From NCBI GenBank assembly GCA_026419785.1, contig JAODTK010000223.1:372001-436000 (forward strand): a DNA stretch of 64,000 bases, in the 5' to 3' direction. Each line of letters opens with the position of its first letter. The first letter of the stretch is position 1. The DNA comes from Sclerodactyla briareus. Lineage: Eukaryota > Echinodermata > Holothuroidea > Dendrochirotida > Sclerodactylidae. The notes under the pieces were generated by a model. That model made no database searches. It was not told the DNA's origin and was given only the letters and a program-made list of their open reading frames with translations. The position numbers and the translations under genes were made by a program. This document shows positions 1 to 11,505 of this stretch, piece by piece.

Positions 1-694
1 ATCAAGAGAGGTCTACCCCACGTGCCACACAACGAGCACAGCACCAATTGCCCAGAACAAAGTTTAATTGACGTGTCGAGCTTTCTGGATGGGAGGGGGG
101 GGTGGGGGATGGGGGGGGGTACAAGAAACTACGATTGTTATTTGCGGTGCGTAAATAGGGTCATCGGATTGTGAGAAGTTGTATTTATCGCAACATCGGA
201 TACAGCCCAGAAGCTTGCCCGAAAACCGCCCATCAGCTGGAAAAACCTTTCATACTGAGTGGACGGGGGGGAATCTGTGATGTAGAATGAGGGAATCTTA
301 GAAAAAATTATGATTTTTTTTTTTTTTTCGGTAAATTTTGGTGCTATGCAAAATACTATAACAGATCCCACCAACAGGCATGTACGTTTGTCTCTCAATA
401 TCATGGTAAGTAAATTGAGTGTGGAACCGTATAGAACAATGCTTTGAAAAGGCAATGGATCCAGATTTCTCCCAAGAGGGGTGGGTGATTCGTGATGTGA
501 AGCGCGTACAGACAGACCAACCCCGATGTGCGCGCATGCAACTGGTAAATCCGTATGAGAACATGGCCAAATAAAACCGTAAATCAATTATTGTTCTCAC
601 ACAGTAGCTAATCTACGACCGAAGAATCCTCGTGGAACATTTACCCACGCGTGGAAGAATAACATGTAGCTACAAATCAGGGCGTCGATCCGTT
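1..694. other. Gene-poor flank with G- and T-runs
   Basis: No convincing exon is seen. The stretch holds a broken G-run at about 91-118 and a T-run near 314-329. Open frames here show no recognisable domain and no matching splice sites. Confidence 0.5.
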
Positions 695-880
695 TTGAAA
701 TAGTGGGGGGGGGGGACACTTTCGAATGGAAATGACCATCTAAGCGGAAGCGCCAACCATCGGTGGCGCGAATCGTAGCGCGAAAATTTAAGATTCTCAT
801 ACCCTCCAGATCGACGGAAATGGCACTTGACAGGATCAATAGCCACCCATCTACATGTGTGATTTGAAGTAAAAGACACA
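695..880 (+). repeat. Dispersed repeat family D, copy 1
   Basis: A G-run is followed by a segment beginning ATCTAAGCGGA with a GCGC-rich core. It is recognisably related, in the same orientation, to 48235-48440: both share the ATCTAAGCGG start, a core similar to GGCGCGAA, a CCTCC(C)AGAT block and a TCTACCCAT-like block. Two diverged copies within one window indicate a dispersed repeat; its class is unknown. Confidence 0.55.
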
Positions 881-2589
881 CCAAAAGTTGTCATTGTACA
901 TATTAAGATGATTTACCGAATATTACACATGGTATTTTTTATACCTTTCCTACTCTGGCGAGCGCGGAGCGCGAAAAAAATGCATGTTTCCCGGGCATTT
1001 CATCGAAAAAAGGCTGCGAAAAATTACCGCATGTTTCACTTTGCTTTTTTCCTCCCAGATTTCCCACGAATTTTCATTTCAGAAAGATTGGGGGGGGGGG
1101 GGGCAGTCTTCCCAAGGCTCCTGAAATTATCGAGTGAACAAAAGTTCGAGCCTCACATTTCATATTCAGCCTACAAACGTCTGCGAATAAAACGACTCAT
1201 TGCGCGCAGAAAACAAATACATGCACATTATCTGGCTATTGATTTAAAATTCGAGAATTCGGTTATGAAACATGGGTAATCCTTCGGAATTCGGTCCTAG
1301 TCGGGTCAAGATCTCACATTGGTCAGCACTGGAATTAGTGGACTGGTGCATCAATTTCCACAGCGCGATTTTTGTTTTGTTAGACAAAAATTAAACCAGT
1401 TTAGAGTGTACAAATTGGGAGGGTGCTATTATTTTTTATTACAGTCGGAAAAAGTGGGCTGGGGGGGGCAAAACGATATGATATCCCCCCCCTTTTGAAA
1501 GTGGGGGACATGTACCCCCCCCGCCCCGTATCCCCCAACCTGTGGGACGCCATGGCTAACATCTGTCGCCAGGAAAAGTTTCTTCATCATCAATGGAGAG
1601 TGTTTGTTTTCGCCGCACAACATTCAAAGCGCTTTGCCGCTCTAACGTTGGAAAATCACCACAATTGTACTGTCGCCAAACCATATGCCATGGAAGCGAA
1701 TCGGCCCGTTAACTAATAGTAGAGTAGTTTGCCGTGCTTAGATGACGCGATTAGCTTTTGAGGAGCTAAGAATACCTATCAATAAGAATGCAAACCAATA
1801 TGCATAGTGGTGCTCCTTCTGATGTGAACAGATGGCAGATGGGGCTTTGTCAACTTTAACTCAACGGCTGAGGCCGTCCGTCCAAAACAAAAATCCTCGC
1901 GAGATTCTTTAGGGGGGGGGGGCGCCGGGTGCGCCCCCTCTGGATCGCGCCGGTTATAAACGTAGACTATTGACAAACATAGAGTTCCGACAGAATCAGC
2001 TCACGATATATCAGTGCTATACACCATAGCGATACAATGAATTGAAACGTCGCCGTCGTTTTCTGCCAGTTGTACCGGCGACAAACCCCCCCCCCCAAAT
2101 AAAAGAAACAACAACAAAATTTATTAATTTACTATGACCTCAAAACTTTGTTTTAAAATGATTTATACCATCTCCATCTATCTAAGACTAAGCATGATAA
2201 ATAAAAAATAGGAATGGGATGCGAAAATACGGTATCGTTTCCCAAAGGACATATACATAATCTCACACTAACTTCACATAGTTTCAATGCGAAACTTTTA
2301 TCGTTTTATGTCTAGTTACAGGAATTTAAATCCCCACGAGGAATTTCGTTGAAAACTCTGTACGAAACAAGTCTTTAGCTATTATAAGCAATCGATGATT
2401 AAGGGTGAAATCGCAAGGGTGAAATCAGGAGCATTAAACGCCTGATAAAATGGATGTTTGCTCTATAGGTTGTGACAGTGCTGCTGGTCCTCTCTCCAAC
2501 GTTACCTAATAATACTTGCTCCCGATGATACGGGTGGGGTCGGTTCCATAGACATTGAATAGAACGACCAACGACGAGAATTAGCACAC
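881..2589. other. Intergenic, no gene recognised
   Basis: Several poly-G or poly-C runs occur (about 1090-1104, 1459-1467, 1914-1922, 2086-2096). A GCGC-rich patch at 950-980 resembles repeat family D in style. Frames of up to 123 codons run across the G-runs and have no domain signature. Confidence 0.5.
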
Positions 2590-2599
2590 AAAGGAACAC

Positions 2600-2705
2600 G
2601 TATTGAAATAGGGTTGGACCTCTGATCCGTTTCCATTCTCCATGATATAACCTCTGTTCTATTCAAGCCTGCAGTTGTCCTTTAATGTTCAGTGAAGATA
2701 TGACA
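2600..2705 (+). repeat. Dispersed repeat family F, copy 1
   Basis: A short block with the words TTGAAAT, TTTCCATT and CCTGCAGTTGTCCTTT. Related blocks occur at about 21098-21195 and 39868-39965 in the same orientation. Identity looks like roughly three quarters by eye. The class is unknown. Confidence 0.4.
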
Positions 2706-3083
2706 GATCAGACATTCCACCATTTGCGTACACGCGCCCGTATAATTGAGTAATCCGTTCCTCATAACATGCATATATACGATATACTAACAGGCGCGTA
2801 GTTTGCTTTCTTCCCAGCCAGAACTAGTGGGAGGGGGTGGCCCCTTCTAGTGCCCCATGCACACTAGCGGATTAAGGGCGGGGCAACAGGGGCGCGTGCC
2901 CTGGGTCCCCCACATTTGGGGGCCCCCACTGATTCGGTACCCCCCACATTCAAAAACGGTTATAAATCGTGAGCCACAACAAATGTTTCGGATTTATTAT
3001 TACCGTTATTGGTGTAACGTTGAGCCTTTGCTTGCATCCTATCCGTTTACTATGATCCCGAATTCCCTAATGATAGATCATAC

Positions 3084-3807
3084 TCGCAGTGGTGGCGCCC
3101 GGATTTCCCCGAGGGTGTCCGAGTTACCCCGACGGGGGTCCAAGTGAAGTTCCCCGACGGGCTCACCCGACCCCTAGGTCAAAACCTGCATTTTTGATGT
3201 TTCCATTTTTTGAAAATTTTCTTGAAGAAAAAAAAACGAAAAAATTGAATCCAAATTTATGGAGGGCAATGTTAAGGTCAATAAGCTTACCACTTAATCA
3301 GGCACCCTTATTAGTAGAATAGGGTCAGGATTCCCGATAACCTGCACAGGATATACGGGCACTGCGTCGTGGAAGCACCAACCACTTACAGAGGCAAAAC
3401 ATGGTAGAGGCCAGCCAGCAGAACGAGCACCTCCCCAAAAGAAGTGTAACCTTAATCTTTGCAGGGACATTTCGAAGATATCCATTAAGCTTGTGTAATC
3501 AGATCTATTATTCCAAGATTGTATAGTCTGTGTAGGCAGATGATTACGTGATCTTAAACTCGAGCGAGAAACTGGTAACACTATAGAAAGATATGAGGCG
3601 GCCGAAGCGCCGCCGAAAATTATTCAGCTCAATATAGAAATTTTCACTATAAAAAAGTTTCGAAATATTATGCTGGCGGGGCAAAATTCCTCGTCGGGGT
3701 GTGTACATTCAGCGTACCCAATCGGCCCCCGACGAAATGGGAAAATTCCCGACGGGGGGGGGGGGGCAGGCTTCCCCGACGGGGGGGGGGCTGCCCACCC
3801 TCCCTCG

Positions 3808-3848
<41 letters not shown>

Positions 3849-3870
3849 CTGGCGCCACCCCTGCCTAATC
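3084..3870. repeat. CCCCGACGGGG cluster with a 40-base C tract
   Basis: At least five near-palindromic CCCCGACGGGG or CCCGACGGGGG elements lie in two groups, 3084-3180 and 3677-3795. The second group runs into 11-12-base G runs and then an uninterrupted run of 40 C (3808-3847). The proline- or glycine-rich frames that cross this tract on both strands are low-complexity artefacts. The interval 3190-3670 between the groups shows no gene. Confidence 0.75.
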
Positions 3871-4574
3871 GACCAAGGATCAGGCCGACACACAAATGAT
3901 TTCAAGTCTCATGGATTTAGCAGTTTCCACTTCTAACCTAAACTGCTGCCTAAACTGAAACCATCAAAACTTCAGCCACAAACAGCAGCCTTAGAACACA
4001 TGGGGGATCCCCCACTCAGGACGAGACCCGCTGAGTCCAAGGATGAATTCCGCGTTGCGGATTTGTTGCAGTACGGACGTGCTTCAAACTGAACTGGACA
4101 AACGATCAGATGCGTATGCGGTATTAGTGGAAGCTTCGATCCTGAGAAATTTACCGGTAATGAACGAGAATGAAATCAGATTAGTCAGCGTCCAAATTTT
4201 TTCCATCAGTTTATTCACCATATTAAAATTCTCACAGGTAACATGCTGTGTATAACTTGACAAAACAACCTTGCCAGATAAACAATAAGGTCATGTTAAA
4301 TATCATCCTCACGTTATATAAATAATAATCAATTGGGGTATAACTGAAAATAATTTTCCCCACTGGGGTTTTTAGAGATAGACTTTCCTAAGCTTCCAAT
4401 GTGATAAGAAGTATCCTCCGATCTCGGGAAGGGCTATTGACGAATTGATTAAGTTTGTTGTTATTTATGAAGTTCAGCAGCAGCGGAACTCTAATGAAGC
4501 GACATGTAAAAGGCGATCATCGAAAATGAGTTTAAAGGACAGTTTATTCATACAGGAGAGACCAGAGATTATGC

Positions 4575-4835
4575 TGGGGGGGGGGGGGGAGTGAGGTGGA
4601 CCTCAATGGAAGTGCGCCTTATTAATGTCCCACCCTCCTTATTAGCAAATAAGTCCGCTTTATGAGCCTCATAGGAAAAATGCTTGCTGCAAGATTTGCT
4701 TAAATAACAGCTGCAAAAACCTCTACTGAACCTACAAAAAATCAGTTTTTGTGTTAAAAATTATTGGTCTGGTCACTTGGGTCATGAGGGGGGGGGTTTA
4801 GCCCCAACACCCTAGGGTACGCCACTGCCTCATAC
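4575..4835 (+). repeat. Dispersed repeat family B, copy 1
   Basis: It starts at a 14-base G-run and ends just after a second G-run preceded by CACTTGGGTCATG. A related copy in the same orientation lies at 42676-42920. Both share AACAGCTGCAAAA, CCTCTACTGAAC and CACTTGGGTCATG in the same order. Both being bounded by G-runs suggests the runs belong to the element. Confidence 0.7.
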
Positions 4836-7497
4836 CGAAAATTGATGGTATCGAATTGCAGCGGTGAAAGCGTATTTTCAAAACTAAGTTACAGTTGATT
4901 CGGAATCACACGAGAAGCCAATGCGCAACAGAGGCTATAAAACCTCAGTAGTTCTTGCTGTTGAAAGTGCAGAAATTTGAGATCGCTAAATAAGATGAAA
5001 TCCTCTCGGAATGCAAGCATGAACGTGCGAAAAAATACATGGATTGCAAAACAAGTATGATAACCTAACTATAGGCTGCGATGGTCAAATTACGTAATCT
5101 GTAGATATGCCTATGATCCACGGTGGGTCAAGGCTGTGAAACGATTTTCCTCGCATATGCCTGGGCAGGATGCGCAGACTTACGTTGTCAACGGCTAGAC
5201 TGAGTGCTGGATCGAGTGTATAACACCCATACTGATAATCAAACTGATATCCTTTTGGCTCCGTGCCGGATTTTGACTTTTGCAGGGGGGGGGGGGCAAT
5301 GCGTATCATAGGCGTAGGGGGCAAGGAAAGGGACGAGCCTACAGCGACAGCCCCAAACCCCAAAGATTTTACCAACAAAAATTCAAGGACATTCACCGAG
5401 AAGTGAGACAAAATTGGGCTAGAACGAATTCGTAGATCTGCTGAACGCTCCATCGGCCTAAGCTCCTCCAACAATTGGCTCTATCTAGGGAGGAAAGTTG
5501 ATGAAGAAGGTAAATGCTAATAACGGGCGAGGTGTCACTAGCCCTTTCATACCCTCACACAGCACAACAGATCTGGCATTAGAATGTGGGTTCAATCACC
5601 AAAACAAGCCGTTTCCGCCAATTCATTTCTTCGGAGCTATCCAATTGATAATTCCCACGCTTACTCGTTTTGTATGTTTCTGTTTGTTCCAGACTTTTTA
5701 GTGTTTATACCATGTATGTATATTTGTATATTTGTCTATAGGTCTTGTACTGTCGGCAGAAAACCCATTTTCTGTTTTTCTTTTTTTTCTTAAAAATGGA
5801 CGATAAATTTTTACTATCTATATATCTATCAATTTATCATACTCATCTACATCTATCTATCTGAGTTACCCTATTTTTTTTTAAAGATTGGCCGATTTTT
5901 TTTTTTTTTTTACCATTATGCACGAATTCCTGTTCAACTTACAAGAAATACACCAGAATTGTGGCGATCTTCGCGCGCGCCGTTGATATCTGTCGTTTTA
6001 TGTCGTGTTTGTACGGCGCGGAAATTCGGGCAGGTCCTGAATATTGACTCAAGCACCCAAAACCATATTGTATTGTAAGGGTTTGTTTTTTGGGCCAAAC
6101 ACGCCAATGGTATGACACAACTGAATTAGGTTCGCGGTACTAGGCACGCCCTTCATTACTGAATGCATTCGACGAGATTACGGCACGTGGCAGTGCATGC
6201 ATTGACCTCACTTCCGAGGCTGATGTGAGGTTGTGGTATCATTGAGTTTAGCTCATTTATAGGGCCCCACAGACCGCGTGCCCCGGGCCCCCACACGATG
6301 AATCCGGCCTGCTCGCCAGATGTACCAGCCTTGAAATTAAATTCCGTGTCTGCAAGTCCTATGTAGATAATTTCAGTCCCAAAAATGTAACATATGTAAA
6401 CATGATAAGAGATGTCATCTGGAATCATTTTTAATTTGTCTGCAAGTAGCCCCCGGATCCCTTCATTTTTCCGTTACAATTGCATAATCACTATCCATGG
6501 ATATTTGTAATTATGTCGTCAGATCATACCAATATACCCCGTATAGACCTGAAATTAGATGCCATTCATCCAGCAACAGAATGCGTCAATGATGATGTTC
6601 CTATACCACAGAGGAGACTAACGCAATATAAACACAACGATTATGAATAACACTACCGTTTTCTAACTGAATCAACAGTCTGTGAAAGTCATTACTGGCA
6701 TTTCTGAAGAAAGACATCAAATTCCAAGTATTTTGGGTAAATTGTGGGAAAATCACTGCACGCTGATGAGCATATCAACAACTTGGCCAAGGAGGATATG
6801 AAGCTTTTGTAGCCCTCCCTTTCTCAGGAGATCATATACACAGTTTGAGAATTACAAATGTTCTGACGAGTGCGGAAACTATACAACGCGCCAATGACAC
6901 CGGTCTAAAGATAAATGAATTGGGCATAAAATTTCATTTGCACGTTCCGGTTAATACTGTCAGATAGCGAGGTGTATCTTCCTGTTGCAAAGCAAGGATA
7001 AAATTATCTCATAAAGGCCCATAATATTAAGTACTCGATGCTCTAGTGTTGGCCTGGGTAACCAGAGGTGGTACTCAAAAACAACAAATAAGTAGCGGAT
7101 ACAAAATGCAAATTTCTATCCAACTGGCATAACTGGTTGATCATATCCTGATGAAGACGGTACCAAGTACTTTTCCGCAGTGCTGTGGATAAGGCCGTCT
7201 CCTGAAATGTTGAAAAAAGGGGAAAAAAAATGTTGAAAAGTGGAATACCTTGTGATGTGACTGTGAAGCGTAGCGCGCGCCTATGTGCAGGCCCTATTGA
7301 GGGAGTCCCCCAAGGGGACACGACAAAGTGACGTACTGAAATTAGTGTGTCAGAGAGGAACAGACAGAGGAGGTGCGTCGCTTATGAGTACCGGGTGTGA
7401 ACTCACTGATGCTCAGGGTGGTATATCTGTGAAGCCGCGTTTGTGAGCCATGTCTTCAGAGGAAGTTTAATTGCGCTATATACGAACGAGAGATTAT
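4836..7497. other. Intergenic, no gene recognised
   Basis: Mixed AT-rich sequence with T-runs near 5872-5910 and a G-run at 5285-5294. No domain-bearing frame or well-formed exon was identified on either strand. The interval 3871-4574 before repeat B is likewise empty. Confidence 0.45.
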
Positions 7498-7562
7498 TAT
7501 TAAGTTTATTATATTATTATTATTATTTTATTAGTATATTATATTATTATTATTTTATTATT
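7498..7562 (+). repeat. (TTA)n microsatellite
   Basis: Interrupted TTA/ATT trinucleotide repeats of about 65 bases. Confidence 0.85.
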
Positions 7563-7789
7563 ATGTGAAGCGTCGAGAATACTAACAGGGGTTGTTTTGA
7601 GACCCTAGTATCTATTATCTTCATTTAGTATTTATGAAATTCCCTATTCGGCGTTAATCCTAGATGGACTGATAGAATTTGATGACGAAACCGAGTGGGT
7701 TCCTTATGTCATGTTTCTGAACAGTAGCCCTCGTGCGGAGGATTATTTATGTACCTGATCTGAAGTCTGATTGTCAGACAACGAGCTGA

Positions 7790-8640
7790 AGCACTTTCCG
7801 TCCGCCTTGTCCACATCTCACTCATCAATCATGGGGGCCACATGCACGGACGGCACCTTGCCGCACCTTGCCGCGTCCACCCGCTTCCAGTCACCCGGCT
7901 CCTCCGGGCAAGCGACTCATGCCTGGCCTGACCTCCCACCTAACTGCATAGGTACCACTAAGCTGCTCTAACTCAAAGATACAGGCCGTCCTGGCAGGCG
8001 GCACCAACCCACCGGATCCCGTACAAACAGAATTCGGTGGACAGGATCGCTGCCAGGAGCCGCGGCATATGCCCGAATAAGCGCAGTTGTCGTCACGAAT
8101 CAGGCACGACCCTCACCATCCCCGCCTCCTCGGAGCAGGACGCTTGCCTTAGAACACGGTCCTCAGGGTGACCAAGGATGCGACGAGCGAGTAGTAGAAA
8201 GAGTCCACCTACTCTTCAGCACCGCATTGAGCGTCCAAAAGCCTCGCTGAATCAAACAAGACTGAAGCACAACGAGCCGAAAACACGTAGCTTGTTCTTC
8301 TGCCATATAGCGTGAATCGCCAGACGCCACGAATTCCAGGACCCCATGCCTCCACAAGCCAGCCCAGGCTTACTAACCTCAGCTCGCAAGACCCAGCCAT
8401 TGAGGACACTGCCAGTCACGACAAGACTCAGTGACATCTCACCTCTCTCCCAAGACCGGGACAGACTCGACAGTAGAATCCCAATGCCACTAAAAGACTG
8501 ATCCTAGTCCTTGGCCCAAGACACCTGTAGGCCCCATCGGATAGGCTTCATACTCAGTGCTTCACGATCAACCAAAGAAACCACAAACTCGGCGAATATT
8601 GCAGCATCATCAGCGAAATCCAGTCCACATCTGAAATCAC
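7790..8640 (-). mobile_element. Degenerate LINE fragment, RT palm to C-terminus
   Basis: The minus strand reads as a decayed reverse transcriptase tail. A catalytic FADD box (codons at 8617-8606) is followed by the DAAIFAE and GLQVSWAK motifs that usually follow the palm in this class of non-LTR elements. Further downstream come pieces resembling the conserved C-terminal region (a DPVHRILFVRD-like stretch, then a GRP motif). The frame is broken repeatedly by stops and shifts, so the copy is dead. Its higher GC content contrasts with the neighbours. The clade is uncertain; an I/Nimb-like or related lineage is plausible. Confidence 0.7.
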
Positions 8641-9794
8641 CAATCTCCAGGGTGTATAATTGCTTCTTCTGTTCCAGCTCCAGCGATTGTAACCATTGTT
8701 ATCGATCGATAGTCCCCCCAGCCTTGCATGCCGATGAGAAGTTTGTAATCTTATAAAGACGAAGAAAAAAGGTTGGCTTTAGTATGTTATATACCGTAAT
8801 ACGCAACTGGCTGACATACATCTGTGCTACTTGCAGTGCCAACATGCCGCCGTCTTGTCTTGGAGTCAATGAACTCTTGCCATTGATAGAGTGGGTGAGT
8901 CGTTCTTCTGTCATTCTTCGCGTTTAACCTAATTTGATAATATATTTCCGCCAGAAAAGGACAACCCACAACACTCGTTGCTTACAGAGTCCCATCGTCG
9001 GCTTCACATCACCAAGTCAATAACCATGGCTGAAAATCAAGTGAAAAGTGAATCTATTTCAAGTGAAGTGAAGAAAATTCAAGAAGGCGAGATGCTGCCA
9101 CTGTGACATTGATGGTCATGTTAAAGATTATATTTGACTGTCACAGGTGAAAGAAATTAAATATAAAAACTTCACATTCCTAATGGAGGTTCCAGCACCT
9201 AAGCATGCGGCCCCGTTGAGTTTTTATTTTAAATTTCGAGGAAATTGAGAAATCGTTACGTCACTGGTGAATCTTCCAAAACAGCACATGGACTCTACAC
9301 ATAAATGCTGCAAAGACGATAAGTTTATTTACGTGGAAAAAATGAGATAATCCTTCCATGATACTTGTAATGACTTTGTTGAGATTTTTCCTCCATTTTG
9401 AGAATAGAGATATAGAATAGGGGTAAGCTAATAGTCTATAACTAACCGAAACATAATTATCTGCGTATCGTAGATAATATCGCCAGACATGCATTCTCAG
9501 TATTTTTCTATCCTCTTCATTTCTTGTTCTCATACAGAACAAATGCGTGAATGTTCTTGATATCATCGGCAATATTAAAAGGGTCACAGTAACATGCTTG
9601 TGTATCATTGAAGTGATGAAATACCTATATTGTTCAACAAAACTGTTTAGGCTCCAAGGATCCCATCCGTGCGGCTGCGGGATGCGGTACGAATGTAAAC
9701 ATCGCAGATTGCGAACAACGGTGAGTCTTTGTTTTTTATTTTGATCCGAATTCTACGGTCCAGGAACCAAGTAAAACTCACCAATGGACACTGG
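8641..9794. other. Intergenic, no gene recognised
   Basis: AT-rich sequence with short GTGAA-type words around 9040-9080. No exon or repeat copy could be assigned. Confidence 0.4.
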
Positions 9795-10437
9795 CAGTAT
9801 ATTATTACAAGGCGATCGCCGAAAAGTGTTTCGCCGTGGTTGCGCTATCGTGGTTCTATTTTTCACTACACTACACACCATACACACCAAGCTAGTTCAT
9901 GCAACCCATCGCCTGTCAAAACGAACATCACATATTTTCACATATAACTCATAAAATTCATGAAAATTCCCAAAATAACTGACCAATAAGTTTGACTCTT
10001 ATTACAAAGTCCCTTACTTGCTTTTTCTTCTTTATGCCCCCTCCCACTCTTCTCTCCATGAATACCGCATATTTGACTGAAGTTTTATCGCTCAGTCAAA
10101 CTTTGACCCAAAATCCAACTTGAAATGTTCTAAATCCCCTTAGCAGCCCGGGCTTCTTTGCCTTTTAAAATCGTTCCGTTATTATTCATTGCATTTTATT
10201 TTCCAAGCAGCCAGGACATGCCACCCCTGCAGGCGCAAATACCCTCCCCCGCCTCCCTACACCCAACAAACTATCCCCACGCAGCAGTCAAGGAGGTCCC
10301 AAGATATATCTTTAGGAAACCTCCATATTGTCCCCAGTCCCCAGGCAAGAAGAGAGGAAAAATAAAGTGTTACAGTATTTTCGAAGTTCTAATCAACCTA
10401 ATCAATTGGTTGGGTTAAGAGAGGGTTTGCTTGTGGG
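9795..10437 (+). repeat. Dispersed repeat family C, copy 1
   Basis: About 640 bp that match 45123-45683 along almost their whole length and in the same orientation. Both begin near GGCGATCG and share TTTTCACATATAAC, GACCAATAAGTT, a TGCTTTTTCTTCTT block, CCAGGACATGCCA and a final TTGGTTGGGT. No protein frame is common to both, so this looks like a non-coding dispersed element. Class unknown. Confidence 0.75.
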
Positions 10438-11390
10438 GAATACCGGTACTAATGATAGAATGCGAAAATGTTTCCATAGACGCACAGTGACTCCAGTTTT
10501 ATAGCAGTGGGGTGTTATCGATAGCGGTGAAACGAGGTAAGATAAAAATAAGGGAAAGTGGATATAAGGACACTTGCTACAAGCAATGACGATATGGCAG
10601 CCTCTCAGCTTACTTCATTCAACCGGTATGCAGGCCTGGGCCTGAGCAATCCGCCCAACTCTCTGAGGTAGTACCCGTAAATAGGGCGCCAACCATAAGC
10701 TGCGAGGACGTTCTGGCGACTGGCTCCAACCCACTTTAGACTCACTCGACGCAGAGTGGTAGTGACTGGCCTCAGTGCGCTTCGCTTCCCCGACGCTTCC
10801 CCCGGATTAGCTGCTTATTGTGTTACAGTCCTATATAATCGACATTTTGAATTTCAATATTTCATTTTATTGTAGCCTATCTACTTGCTACCTACCATCA
10901 TAAAAATAGATATTGCAGGATCCTAATATTTAGAGAACTAGACATCGCCTGGCGGGTAAACGCGCTACGTGTATCCCCACATCTGAGCAATCGTGTGGAT
11001 AGACAATGTCCATTTGAATCACGAATGAGAATCCGGTGGTGTCCAATGAGGCAAAAACTAAAGTTTTGTCCCAAAATGATGACTATGTTCATGTGCAAAT
11101 CTGTGATAAGGAAGTTTCGTCCAAAAAAAAACTCAAAATGCCGCCCGGTGGGGTCCCATGGTACGAAAATGAAGTTGGTCCAAAATGATCGCCATGCTCC
11201 CAAACGCGCAAATCAGCGTAAAAATTGTTCGCAAAAATTCAAAATATCATCTATTGGGAAGAATATTAGCTGTTGCAAAACACATTCATTATATTTATGT
11301 GGATAGAAAAAAACGCAAGTGAAAGAGTGGAAGACTCCTGTTCGCCATAGGCTCACATTTGGTGAACATAAGTTCTGAAGTTACAGTGCT
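10438..11390. other. Intergenic with a GC-richer patch
   Basis: 10600-10810 is noticeably GC-richer than its surroundings but has no recognisable domain. 11030-11200 has internally repeated words (GTCCAAAATGAT-like) suggesting an old repeat. Confidence 0.4.
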
Positions 11391-11394
11391 GGAG

Positions 11395-11505
11395 TCGCCA
11401 GTCCTCTCATCCGAGTCCGAGTTCGAGCCATCAGTATCCGGTCGAGTCTTGCTCCCGAGTCCCGACATTCGAGTCCGTAGTCACGTGTCCGAGTCCTCGA
11501 TCCTA
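11395..11505 (+). repeat. Degenerate CGAGTCC tandem cluster
   Basis: About eight copies of CGAGTCC or GAGTCC-like words occur within roughly 110 bases, at irregular spacing. Confidence 0.6.

Noticed and set aside
3624..3936. Glycine- or proline-rich frames on both strands
   Set aside because: They arise from poly-G/poly-C runs including the 40-base C tract.
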